NCBI GenBank assembly: GCA_012518745.1
Contig: JAAYRM010000139.1
Span: forward strand, 1 to 17,174
Origin: Tissierellia bacterium
GTDB lineage: Bacteria > Bacillota > Clostridia > Tissierellales > Tepidimicrobiaceae
Direction: 5' to 3'
DNA length: 17,174 bases
This document shows, one piece after another, positions 1 through 7,636 of the stretch. The position numbers were made by a program, and so were the translations under genes. The notes beneath the pieces are model-generated. The model ran no database searches, had not been told where the DNA came from, and saw only the letters and a program-made list of their open reading frames with translations. Each line of letters begins with the position of its first letter. The stretch's first letter is position 1.

Positions 1-1373
1 CCCTCTATGTTGAAATGGCTCTTTAGGCTCTGGAAGATATTCTCCCCATCATCTTCTTCGGGGATCTTAAACCTCTTCAGCCAATCCTTTTTATTGGCCT
101 GGGATATATATGCCCATCTAGATATAGATATCTTCGGATTGATGCCATTTCCGAGCATCGTCTCCTGGGCTATTCCCTTTATATCATCGCTGGTGATAAA
201 ATCCTTTAGTATCCCCTCATCCTGGGCCAGCTCGATCAAAGCCTTTATGGGTTCCTCATCCCCCCCTTTGCCACTTTTATAGGTATAGAGTACGGTATCC
301 TCATCGCTATCGATTTGAATCTGCACTGGTGATTCCAATCCCTTGCTCTCCATATGCTCTAATAGGATCTTTCCTGGGATCACCTTCTCCTTCTTACCCC
401 TATTGTTTTCCACCTCCACAACCCTCTCCAATAGATCCTGCAGCGATGTGGATATGATTATATTTACAAAATCATCCTTTGCTTTGGATTCAAAGGTGAT
501 CTTATCAAAATTTTTCATCAAATCCCTTTTCTGCTGTAGGTATTCCTCATCATGGGAAAGGGAATACTCTACTAATTCCAGGTCATTGGTTAGGTTTCTC
601 TTCTTCAGGATCTTATATGTCAACTGCCTAGATATGGAATGATCTATTATCTTCCTAATTATGGTCTTATCATTGTCTATCAGGGCTATAAGAGCTTGTC
701 TAGCCGTAGCATTTGGATTTATCCCATGGCTTGCCTTCCAGGCCCCAATATCCTTCTTCTTGTCATCGAATGCCAGTTGGACACCGTTGGAATTCAATGT
801 AGCCTCCATGGGCACGTCTATTCCCTTATGCTCAAGGGCGTGAATGGCCTTATTCATGGTTATAAACTGATAGTGGTCCTCATACTCTGAATTCACATAG
901 TATGTGTCCAATATATCGGGAAGTAACCCATGATCGATTATCATATTGATAACCTTATCCATGGGTGATATGTTCTCTCTGGAGTATATCTCCTCCTTGG
1001 AATATTGAAATACATTCAATTCGATGGGGAAATCATCTACATATATGACCCCATCCTCCTCTAATAATCTAGATAATTGCAATAATATTCGATTCTTTTC
1101 GTCCCTCTCCACGCTCTTCAGTTCATCCTTAAGCACCTGAACCGTAAAGCTGGGCTTGTTTTCAGCTAATATCTTGCCATTTCTATCCCTTATCTCCCCC
1201 CTTGGAGCCGTTACATATATCTCCTTCAGCCTTTTATTATCGGCAATATCCCTATAATAATCCCCTTGGGCTACAGTCAATGTAGCTAGCCTGAAGGATA
1301 AGGCCAACATAACTATCACCAATATTATCGTCAATATATTATATCTATCCTTAATCTTATCGAATAAATTCAT
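1..1373 (-). CDS. mrdA: Penicillin-binding protein 2 (class B PBP), N-terminal part; runs off left edge
   Basis: Peptidoglycan transpeptidase of the elongation machinery, anchored in the membrane with its bulk outside the cell. Reading starts at ATG 1373 behind a good ribosome binding site (GAGGTGA at 1381-1387, overlapping the mreD stop) and stays open to the window edge, giving about 457 residues. Seen: a membrane segment at about residues 12-32, then the class B PBP signature APRGEIRDRNGKILAEN at about 56-72. The remainder is a long, charged, mostly helical-looking region. No SxxK transpeptidase motif appears, so the catalytic domain must lie beyond the left edge and the protein should be very long, as some clostridial PBP2 proteins are. 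As the last visible gene of the mreBCD cluster it is the expected partner of MreC and MreD in the elongasome. The family is clear from the N-terminus and context; the exact name is inferred. Confidence 0.88.
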   Translation of the reverse strand, partial: MNLFDKIKDRYNILTIILVIVMLALSFRLATLTVAQGDYYRDIADNKRLKEIYVTAPRGEIRDRNGKILAENKPSFTVQVLKDELKSVERDEKNRILLQLSRLLEEDGVIYVDDFPIELNVFQYSKEEIYSRENISPMDKVINMIIDHGLLPDILDTYYVNSEYEDHYQFITMNKAIHALEHKGIDVPMEATLNSNGVQLAFDDKKKDIGAWKASHGINPNATARQALIALIDNDKTIIRKIIDHSISRQLTYKILKKRNLTNDLELVEYSLSHDEEYLQQKRDLMKNFDKITFESKAKDDFVNIIISTSLQDLLERVVEVENNRGKKEKVIPGKILLEHMESKGLESPVQIQIDSDEDTVLYTYKSGKGGDEEPIKALIELAQDEGILKDFITSDDIKGIAQETMLGNGINPKISISRWAYISQANKKDWLKRFKIPEEDDGENIFQSLKSHFNIE

Positions 1374-1386
1374 GGATGATTCACCT

Positions 1387-1887
1387 CTATCTCCTTCTGA
1401 ATCTTACGGTAGGAACTATAAAAATCTTGGATAACCATCTACAGATGAATATAGCTATTATGCTATTGTAGATCATCTCCATCAATACTATCTCCTTGAA
1501 AAAAGTTGAAAAGCCTATATTATAGTTTAGGAAAAACATAAATAGATTGTAGAAAAGATGATATGCTATGGTGGAACCAAGGGTAAGTATGAAGGGTGTC
1601 AGAACATTATCCCTAGATAGTTTACTTCCAGCCATTCCCGCAAAATATCCCAAAAAGAAATATATGAATGCATTTATCCCGATTACCCCACTAAATATGG
1701 TATCCTGCAATAATCCTACCGTCAATCCTACTATGCTCCCAGTCTTCCTATCCCTCAATATAGCTACCGATACCACTATGACTAGGCCCATATTGGGTAG
1801 GATTCTAAATACATTGAAATGGGGAAATAGGGTAGTCTCCAATATGAAGTTGGATAATATGAGCAGAACTATTATAAATGTATTCAA
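1387..1887 (-). CDS. mreD: Rod shape-determining protein MreD
   Basis: Small integral membrane protein of the elongasome that links MreC and the PBP2/RodA synthase. The 166-residue product is of usual family length and almost wholly hydrophobic, with about five membrane segments. It has the family pattern of an early NFILETTLFPHF-type stretch followed by GLLQDTIFSGVIGINAFIYF near residues 58-77. The start is a TTG at 1885-1887 that overlaps the mreC stop (TTGA). An AGAGGG ribosome binding site at 1894-1899 supports it, and no ATG lies in frame nearby. The tight overlap implies translational coupling with mreC. Identification rests on the topology, the short motif and the mreBC neighbours; MreD sequences are poorly conserved. 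Confidence 0.9.
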   Translation of the reverse strand: MNTFIIVLLILSNFILETTLFPHFNVFRILPNMGLVIVVSVAILRDRKTGSIVGLTVGLLQDTIFSGVIGINAFIYFFLGYFAGMAGSKLSRDNVLTPFILTLGSTIAYHLFYNLFMFFLNYNIGFSTFFKEIVLMEMIYNSIIAIFICRWLSKIFIVPTVRFRRR

Positions 1888-2741
1888 TTCAATCCCTCTA
1901 CTATTTCATTCGGTATTATGAACACCCTGTGTATCTTTTTAAAATCCACCGCAGGCTCGATGATGATATTCTTCATCAGCTGCTCGTCCCTCTTCTCCAC
2001 CTCTACTATCTCACCTATATATATATCCTTTACAAATATACCCCCTAAACCGGATGTAAATAGTTTGTCCCCCTTGATTACATCGGCCTTGGCATCAAAT
2101 AGATAGCCACTGAGCCTACCATCTATATTTCCAGATATTATTCCGCCATCCTGGGTTCTGATCGATTTGAAGGATATCTTGTTGTTTTCATCTATTATGG
2201 AGATAACCTTTGCCCAATTATCTCCAACTTCTATTATCCTACCAACCATACCTTCTTCTATCACATTATCATCCTTAGTTATACCCTGTATCACGGTATC
2301 CCCTTTGGCTATGCCATCCTTCAATCCCTTATCGATTATAAATCTATCAAACCAATTGCCTGGTTCCTTTCCTATTACATTGGCTGGCTTAAGGCTATAG
2401 AGGGTGTTTTTGAGTAGTTCCGCCTCCTCCTTAAGATGCGGGGACTTACCTATCAGATCCTCGTAGCGCCTATTGCTATCTTCCAATTCAGCTACCTTTA
2501 GTTTAAGCTTCTTGTTTTCTTCCCTTAGCCCGCCTATATGTTTTAAATCCCCTAATAGGTTTATGGTTCTATGGCTTATTCCATAGAATACCTTCTGTAC
2601 CGGTGTCAAGATATTTCCCACAAACCTCTCACCCATGGATAGGGATGCCCTATCCTTATTGGTGAGCCCAATTACTATGATTAGAATAATAGCAACCGTA
2701 GTCACTATTATTCTATTCCTATATTTTTTGAATAAGGACAT
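1884..2741 (-). CDS. mreC: Rod shape-determining protein MreC
   Basis: Bitopic membrane protein that scaffolds the elongation complex outside the cell and contacts PBP2. The 285 residues fit the family. Seen: a short basic cytoplasmic tail, one membrane helix at about residues 10-27, a coiled coil at about 65-113 (GLREENKKLKLKVAELED and following), then the beta-rich MreC domain with GKEPGNWFDRFIIDKG near 124-139, GLKDGIAKGD just after, and GMVGRIIEVG near 164-173. It starts at ATG 2741, 11 bp after the mreB stop, with a modest GGTGAT-type ribosome binding site, and overlaps the TTG start of mreD. This is the canonical mreB-mreC-mreD order. Confidence 0.95.
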   Translation of the reverse strand: MSLFKKYRNRIIVTTVAIILIIVIGLTNKDRASLSMGERFVGNILTPVQKVFYGISHRTINLLGDLKHIGGLREENKKLKLKVAELEDSNRRYEDLIGKSPHLKEEAELLKNTLYSLKPANVIGKEPGNWFDRFIIDKGLKDGIAKGDTVIQGITKDDNVIEEGMVGRIIEVGDNWAKVISIIDENNKISFKSIRTQDGGIISGNIDGRLSGYLFDAKADVIKGDKLFTSGLGGIFVKDIYIGEIVEVEKRDEQLMKNIIIEPAVDFKKIHRVFIIPNEIVEGLN

Positions 2742-2752
2742 GCCATCACCAC

Positions 2753-3784
2753 TTAATTCGTTTTATCACTTCTGAACAATGTCTTCTTTAATACATCTAT
2801 ATTTTCTAGGGCTTCCCCCGTTCCTATAGCAACGCAGTCTAGAGGGCTTTCCGCTATATGGACGGGCATGCCTGTTTCATTTCGAATGAGTAGGTCTATA
2901 CCGTTCAATAGGGCCCCTCCCCCCGTAAGCATTATGCCCTGTTCTATTATATCAGCTGCCAATTCCGGCGGGGTCTTTTCCAAGGTGGATTTAATAGCCT
3001 CCAATATATTGTATACGGGTTCCCTCATCGCCTCATATATCTCCCTAGATGTTACCTCTATGGTCTTGGGCAATCCGCTGATCAGATCCCTACCCCGGAT
3101 ATTCATCTTGCTTTCCTTGCCATTTATATTAGCAGAACCTATGGTAATCTTAACCTCTTCTGCAGTCCTCTCCCCTATCATCAGGCTATATTCCCTCTTT
3201 ATATAGTTCACTATAGCCTCATCTAGCTCATCTCCACCTACCCTGATGGATTTGCTGGTGACTATTCCGCCCAAGGATATGACGGCCACCTCCGTGGTCC
3301 CTCCTCCTATATCCACTATAAGGCTACCGGTAGCTTCATGCACCGGAAGACCTGCACCTATAGCTGCAGCCATGGGCTCTTCTATCAGATAGGCATCCCT
3401 AGCCCCTGCATGGATAGCGGCTTCCTCTACGGCCCTCTTCTCCACCTCTGTAACCCCACTAGGTACACATACCACTACCCTTGGTTGGAATAGGGATCTC
3501 TTCTGCAGGGCTCTCCTTATAAAATATTTTAACATGCTCTGCGTTATGTCGAAATCCGCTATGACCCCATCCCTCAATGGTCTTATAGCCACTATACTTC
3601 CCGGGGTTCTACCTATCATCCTTTTGGCTTCCTCCCCAACCGCTAATACATTATTGGTATTAGCCTGTATTGCAACCACCGACGGTTCCCTTATTACGAT
3701 ATCCTTACCTTTAATATAGACCAATGTATTGGCCGTGCCTAAATCTATACCCATATCCTTCGTAAAAGCCCTAAATATTCCCAT
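2753..3784 (-). CDS. mreB: Rod shape-determining protein MreB (bacterial actin)
   Basis: Actin-like ATPase that forms membrane-bound filaments under the envelope and organises lateral wall synthesis. The 343-residue product is full length. Seen: the N-terminal amphipathic MGIFRAFTKD segment for membrane contact, phosphate-1 motif DLGTANT at residues 14-20, phosphate-2 motif DIGGGTTE at 158-165, and adenosine motif TGGGA at 287-291. ATG at 3784 is preceded by AAGGAAGG at a proper distance. It follows radC after 26 bp and is 11 bp before mreC, so it belongs to the same unit. No oddities were seen. MreB and Mbl paralogues cannot be told apart safely by eye, but the mreCD context favours MreB itself. 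Confidence 0.97.
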   Translation of the reverse strand: MGIFRAFTKDMGIDLGTANTLVYIKGKDIVIREPSVVAIQANTNNVLAVGEEAKRMIGRTPGSIVAIRPLRDGVIADFDITQSMLKYFIRRALQKRSLFQPRVVVCVPSGVTEVEKRAVEEAAIHAGARDAYLIEEPMAAAIGAGLPVHEATGSLIVDIGGGTTEVAVISLGGIVTSKSIRVGGDELDEAIVNYIKREYSLMIGERTAEEVKITIGSANINGKESKMNIRGRDLISGLPKTIEVTSREIYEAMREPVYNILEAIKSTLEKTPPELAADIIEQGIMLTGGGALLNGIDLLIRNETGMPVHIAESPLDCVAIGTGEALENIDVLKKTLFRSDKTN

Positions 3785-3810
3785 ATATTTTGTTCCTTCC
3801 TTTCTATAGC

Positions 3811-4515
3811 CTATATGATATTCCTTTGTTTAAAGCTTATATATCTATTATCACCAATTATTATATGATCTAATACCTTAATTCCAATTATGCTTCCCGC
3901 CTCTATAAGCCTATTAGTAATATTTACATCCTCTGAGCTCGGGGTTGGATCCCCACTTGGATGGTTATGTATTAATATTATGGCATTGGCACTTCGCCTT
4001 ATAGCTGCATTGAATACCTCCCGTGGATGTACTATGGAGGCGTTTAAATTGCCTATGGAGATCCTCTCTATACTTATTATCTGATTCTTCGTATCTAGTA
4101 TTGCGACCTTGAAATGTTCCTTCTTTAAATACCGCATCTTCTCCATCAATAGATCCACCAACACCTGCGGTGAATTTACCTTTATCTTATCTTCCCTACT
4201 GCTGGATATCCTCTTCCCCAATTCTATGGAGGCCTGTATCTGGGCAGCCTTGCAATCCCCTATTCCTCGTATCTTCATCAATTCCTCCATGGTTGCATGG
4301 CTTAAAAACTCTATCCCTGAGCTATCGATGCTCAATATCCTATTGGCTAAATCTATAGCCGTATCCTCTGCATAACCCGTTCTGATTATAACGGCTAATA
4401 ACTCGGCATTGGATAGGGCTTCTACCCCATATTTCTTTAGTTTTTCCCTTGGCCTTTCATCCATCGGGAGATCCTTTATAGTATAGCTATAACCTACCTT
4501 CACATCCTCTTTCAT
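3811..4515 (-). CDS. radC: RadC family JAB/MPN-domain protein (UPF0758)
   Basis: The protein joins an N-terminal helix-hairpin-helix region (ELLAVIIRTG at about 38-47 and MKIRGIGDCKAAQI at 80-93) to a C-terminal JAB/MPN+ metalloprotease-like domain. The zinc motif HNHPSGDPTPSSED at 183-196 gives ligands H183, H185 and D196, and the upstream glutamate is E166 in VHPREVF. At 234 residues it has standard length. The N-terminal TIKDLPMDERPREKL box is also typical. Despite the name, a DNA repair role is not established for the family and no substrate can be assigned here. It starts at ATG 4515 after GGGTGGG and lies 21 bp from maf and 26 bp from mreB. The maf-radC-mreB order recurs in Firmicutes. 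Confidence 0.95.
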   Translation of the reverse strand: MKEDVKVGYSYTIKDLPMDERPREKLKKYGVEALSNAELLAVIIRTGYAEDTAIDLANRILSIDSSGIEFLSHATMEELMKIRGIGDCKAAQIQASIELGKRISSSREDKIKVNSPQVLVDLLMEKMRYLKKEHFKVAILDTKNQIISIERISIGNLNASIVHPREVFNAAIRRSANAIILIHNHPSGDPTPSSEDVNITNRLIEAGSIIGIKVLDHIIIGDNRYISFKQRNII

Positions 4516-4536
4516 AGTATCCCACCCATAAATCTA

Positions 4537-5118
4537 TTATAATAAATTTATGTCAAAGTATCTCTCTAAGAGATTGTCTAATCGATATAAAGGCAACCCT
4601 ACTACATTGAAGTAGCAGCCGTATATGCCCTCTATGAGTACCCCGCCTAAGCCCTGTATTCCATAGGCTCCGGCCTTATCTACATATTCACCCGTATCTA
4701 TATACCTCTGTAGTTTCTCATCGCTTATATCCCCAAATCTTACCATGGTTTTTTCAAAATCTATAACCTTTATATTGGATCCAAGCCTTATGGTGCTGAT
4801 ACCAGTTATTACGTCGTGTTCCCTACCCCTTAGGAGATCGAGCATATCCCAGGCCTCTTCCTCATCCTTGGGTTTTCCCATAACTCGACCTTCACAGGCC
4901 ACTAAGGTATCCGCCCCTATTACTATACTATTAGGGCTGATGCCCTTCGCCACCTGAAGGGCCTTTTCAAATGCCAAGGCCATGGCCGCTTCTTCAGGGG
5001 TCTCCCCCGGAAAGCTTCTTTCCTCTATATCCGCTTTCATGGTTTCAAATTCTACATCATACCTAGATAGTAGCTCTATCCTCCTGGGGGAAGATGAAGC
5101 CAGTATCAACATGCCCAT
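4537..5118 (-). CDS. maf: Maf nucleoside triphosphate pyrophosphatase
   Basis: House-cleaning enzyme that hydrolyses non-canonical or surplus nucleoside triphosphates to the monophosphate and pyrophosphate; the dTTP/UTP (YhdE-type) subgroup is likely but not proven. In B. subtilis, Maf has been linked to septum formation. Seen in 193 residues: the ASSSPRR loop at 7-13, GADT with D70, GKPK at 81-84, the GEYVDKAGAYGIQG box at 143-156, and NVVGLP at 171-176. The length is normal and all expected motifs are present. ATG 5118 is chosen because AGGGTGAT lies at a good distance; a second ATG six bases later is possible. It is 9 bp after the Gx transporter gene and 21 bp before radC, inside the same unit. 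Confidence 0.95.
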   Translation of the reverse strand: MGMLILASSSPRRIELLSRYDVEFETMKADIEERSFPGETPEEAAMALAFEKALQVAKGISPNSIVIGADTLVACEGRVMGKPKDEEEAWDMLDLLRGREHDVITGISTIRLGSNIKVIDFEKTMVRFGDISDEKLQRYIDTGEYVDKAGAYGIQGLGGVLIEGIYGCYFNVVGLPLYRLDNLLERYFDINLL

Positions 5119-5127
5119 AATATCACC

Positions 5128-5652
5128 CTAGCCTCCATAAGGAAATATATCCTTGAAATGTGTTTTTAGATTTTGAGATATATATATGGATGTCAATCCA
5201 ACAAAATAGCCGGTAAATAGACCTGTTAAGAGCAATACAGGTAGATAGGAGAATATTTTCATATTTTTCATCATGAGGCTTGCCACCAATATCTGTCCAA
5301 AATTGTGAGCAACTGCCCCAAATATGCTTACCCCGATTAGGCTAAATATATTGGATAGATTTCTATATACTAGGTACATGGCTATACAGCTAAACACCGC
5401 ACCGGTTAAGCTATAGAATAGACTGGATACGCTACCCGTGGCCAATGTAAAGGTGATGGATTTCATTACACCTACCATAAGGGATTCCGTGAACCCAAAT
5501 ACCACTAGGGTAATCAATATTATTATATTGGATAATCCCAACTTAGCCCCCGGCGCTATAAATGGCAATGGTATCATGGTTTCAAATATACTTAAAGCCA
5601 ATCCGACAGAGACCAACAAGGATAAAAATATTGTCTTCTTTATATTATGCAT
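5128..5652 (-). CDS. Gx transporter / heptaprenyl diphosphate synthase component I-like membrane protein
   Basis: Integral membrane protein of 174 residues with about five or six hydrophobic segments. It carries the family pattern of an early FETMIPLPFIAPGAKLGLSN stretch near residues 23-42 and a central HNFGQI-type motif near 116-121. Homologues are annotated either as heptaprenyl diphosphate synthase component I or as Gx transporters; they resemble substrate-binding S components of small-molecule transporters. The substrate is unknown. It begins at ATG 5652 after AAGGTGGG and follows the NusG-domain-II gene by 13 bp. That pairing is common in anaerobic Firmicutes and often sits near electron-transport or isoprenoid genes. 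Family assignment is fairly safe; function is open. Confidence 0.82.
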   Translation of the reverse strand: MHNIKKTIFLSLLVSVGLALSIFETMIPLPFIAPGAKLGLSNIIILITLVVFGFTESLMVGVMKSITFTLATGSVSSLFYSLTGAVFSCIAMYLVYRNLSNIFSLIGVSIFGAVAHNFGQILVASLMMKNMKIFSYLPVLLLTGLFTGYFVGLTSIYISQNLKTHFKDIFPYGG

Positions 5653-5665
5653 AATTTCCCACCTT

Positions 5666-6061
5666 TTAATGACTTATATAGTCTACATCACCATCCCCAT
5701 CATCCCCAATGCCTTTTATTTCAATTACCAATTTATTCGGCAGGCAGACTATAATTTCGCCGGGCCTAGATATATAACCTTGCTTAACATCTAATTGGTC
5801 CGGACAATCGGCCTCTATCACCCTGACCCTTTTATCTCCAATCTCTACTAGATTATATCCAAATTCCGTTTCAATTGGAATAGTCTTTCCTATTATCTTT
5901 TTATCAAATATAATTTTTTTTATTTCATCACCATCCACCTGTATACTCACATAGCTTTCTCCATCGGATAGAGCGATATTTTTGATATATACTAAAGATA
6001 ATATGCTCAAAACTATTATAGAGGCTATCAATATTTTATCACCTTTTGTCAATGCCTTCAC
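5666..6061 (-). CDS. NusG domain II-containing membrane-anchored protein
   Basis: Small exported protein (131 residues if begun at GTG 6061). It has a short basic head, one membrane anchor or uncleaved signal at about residues 9-28, and an extracytoplasmic beta domain of the NusG-II family. The core conserved stretch covers about 84-115 (ADCPDQ, GYISRPGEIIVCLPNKL) with cysteines C86 and C106. The C-terminus is Asp/Gly-rich (GDDGDGDVDY). The start is uncertain: TTG 6052 (fourth codon) sits at better distance from AGAAGGTGAAGG than GTG 6061 does from any Shine-Dalgarno, and would give MTKGDKIL, typical of the family. It is the first gene of the left-hand unit, directly behind a promoter. Despite the name it is not a transcription factor. 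Function is unknown; a redox role is inferred from its usual partners. Confidence 0.85.
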   Translation of the reverse strand: MKALTKGDKILIASIIVLSILSLVYIKNIALSDGESYVSIQVDGDEIKKIIFDKKIIGKTIPIETEFGYNLVEIGDKRVRVIEADCPDQLDVKQGYISRPGEIIVCLPNKLVIEIKGIGDDGDGDVDYISH

Positions 6062-6100
6062 CTTCTATTGCAGACTTCCTTGCCTGATATATTCATAATT

Positions 6101-6129
6101 AGTTTATCACTTATATTTTTGATTTACAA
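6101..6129 (-). promoter_or_regulatory. Sigma-A-type promoter for the NusG-II/maf/radC/mre unit
   Basis: On the minus strand TTGTAA (6124-6129) is separated by exactly 17 bp from TAAACT (6101-6106). It sits between the rnfB terminator and the first gene, about 40 bp upstream of the GTG/TTG start. No further promoter of this quality was seen in the very short gaps from there to the left edge, so this may drive all eight genes. Confidence 0.6.
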
Positions 6130-6183
6130 GCTAGAATATAAGCTGGTAAAAGAATACTATTCCATATCATAGATGAATTGCCA

Positions 6184-6211
6184 TAAAACAAAAGAGCCTT
6201 TTTCAAGGCTC
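6184..6211 (-). terminator. Intrinsic terminator of the rnf operon
   Basis: Reading the minus strand just after the rnfB stop, GAGCCTT and AAGGCTC (7-bp stem, GAAA loop, 6194-6211) are followed by TTTTGTTTT. This is a textbook rho-independent terminator and separates the rnf operon from the left-hand unit. Confidence 0.92.
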
Positions 6212-6216
6212 CTCTT

Positions 6217-7032
6217 CTATTGGGCTATCTGCTCCACTTCCTCTATCCCCGACCATATGGATTTCGTAGGACATTTCTCCACGCAGATGCCACAGTTAGT
6301 GCATTTGTCATAGTCAATTCTTGCCAGAAGGTTTTCGAATATAAATGCATCATCTGGACAATTCTTTACGCAGATGCTACATCCTATACAACCCACTGTA
6401 CATTTACGCCTTACAAACCTACCGGCCTCCTCGCTCTTGCATTTGACTATTACATCCTGCTCATAGGGCACCATCTCGATTAGTTTTTTCGGACAGATGG
6501 CTACACAGAGCTCACAGCCCGTGCATTTTTCCCTATCTATTATGGCGATTCCATCTACTATGCTAATCGCATCAAAATCGCAGACATCCTGACAGGTTCC
6601 GCATCCTAAGCAGCCATAGGTACAGGCCTTGCTACCTCCGGCCAACGCATCTTCTGCCCTGCAATCCTCAATCCCATGATATATATATCTATCTTCTGCA
6701 TGCTCACAATCCCCTTGGCATAGGACTACGGCTACCTGCTTTTCAACTTCTCCAGCAGCAACACCCATTATGCTAGCTATCCTTTCAGCCACCATGGAAC
6801 CTCCTACGCTACAGGCGGTTACGGAGGCCTCTCCATCCGCTATGCCGACAGCCAAACCCTCACATCCTGGGTAGCCACAGGCCCCGCAGTTAACCCCGGG
6901 CAATGCAGCCCTTATCTTATCCACCTTTGGATCGGATTCCACGTGGAATACCTGCGATGCCATTGAAAGTCCGATACCAAATAGGAGGCCTAACCCTCCT
7001 AATATACCTATCGGTTCTATTATTGCACTCAT
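6217..7032 (-). CDS. rnfB: Rnf complex subunit RnfB (polyferredoxin)
   Basis: Entry subunit of the Rnf complex, which takes electrons from reduced ferredoxin. It has one N-terminal membrane helix (about residues 7-27), then the four-cysteine Fe-S domain NCGACGYPGC with C49, C52, C57 and C74, then a run of ferredoxin motifs: C141-C144-C147-C151, C170-C173-C176-C180, C215-C218-C221-C225 and C244-C247-C250-C254. Extra cysteines at 105, 109, 124, 137, 198 and 211 suggest further ligation. At 271 residues it is the longer, cluster-rich clostridial form rather than the shorter proteobacterial form. ATG 7032 follows a perfect TAGGAGG that overlaps the rnfA stop. It is the last gene of the operon. 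Confidence 0.96.
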   Translation of the reverse strand: MSAIIEPIGILGGLGLLFGIGLSMASQVFHVESDPKVDKIRAALPGVNCGACGYPGCEGLAVGIADGEASVTACSVGGSMVAERIASIMGVAAGEVEKQVAVVLCQGDCEHAEDRYIYHGIEDCRAEDALAGGSKACTYGCLGCGTCQDVCDFDAISIVDGIAIIDREKCTGCELCVAICPKKLIEMVPYEQDVIVKCKSEEAGRFVRRKCTVGCIGCSICVKNCPDDAFIFENLLARIDYDKCTNCGICVEKCPTKSIWSGIEEVEQIAQ

Positions 7033-7045
7033 GTATTATTACCTC

Positions 7046-7618
7046 CTATACAAGTCCGCTAAATCCTAGAAATGCTATGGACATAAGACCTGCCGTTATT
7101 AAAGTGATCGGAAAACCTTCCAAAGCCTCGGGTATATCCGCAAGTTCGAATTGTTCCCTTAGCCCAGATATAAGCACTAATGCTATTCCAAATCCAATGG
7201 AAGCCCCAGCGGAATTAAATATGGTCTGTATAAGGTTAAATCCTTCCTGTATGTTTAATATAGCAACCCCAAGAACCACGCAATTGGTGGTGATCAATGG
7301 GAGGTATACCCCCAAGGCATCATATAGGGTTGGACTAGTCTTCTTCATTACCATCTCAACAAATTGTACCAGCGCCGCTATTACGAGTATAAATACTATG
7401 GTCTGTAGGAACTCAAGTCCTAATGTATCCAATATGGATACCTGGATTATATAGGTTATTATAGACGATAGAGTAACTACAAAGGTGACCGCAATGCTCA
7501 TTCCAGTTGCCGTTTCAATCTTATTGGATACCCCTAAAAATGGGCATATACCTAGGAAGCGAGCTAATACAAAGTTGTTTACAAACATAGTGCTAATTAA
7601 TATAGTAAAAATATCCAC
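7046..7618 (-). CDS. rnfA: Rnf complex subunit RnfA
   Basis: Polytopic membrane subunit of Rnf, homologous to NqrE and pseudo-symmetric with RnfE. The 190 residues form about six membrane helices. Seen: VNNFVLARFLGICPFLG at 13-29 with C25, and LPLITTNCVVLG at 106-117 with C113. These two cysteines occupy the positions that, with their RnfE counterparts, hold an intramembrane Fe-S cluster in characterised Rnf and Nqr complexes. The start is GTG 7616-7618 behind GGGGG. The ATG two bases upstream is in a different frame that stops at once, so the GTG is the correct choice. It lies 18 bp after rnfE and 13 bp before rnfB. Confidence 0.96.
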   Translation of the reverse strand: MDIFTILISTMFVNNFVLARFLGICPFLGVSNKIETATGMSIAVTFVVTLSSIITYIIQVSILDTLGLEFLQTIVFILVIAALVQFVEMVMKKTSPTLYDALGVYLPLITTNCVVLGVAILNIQEGFNLIQTIFNSAGASIGFGIALVLISGLREQFELADIPEALEGFPITLITAGLMSIAFLGFSGLV

Positions 7619-7636
7619 ATCAATCTACCCCCTTTA

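Noticed and set aside
7..890. Plus-strand open frames in the left 0.9 kb
   Set aside because: They lie opposite the minus-strand PBP2 reading frame, which is continuous from 1373 to the edge and matches the family; the plus-strand products resemble nothing and lack ribosome binding sites.
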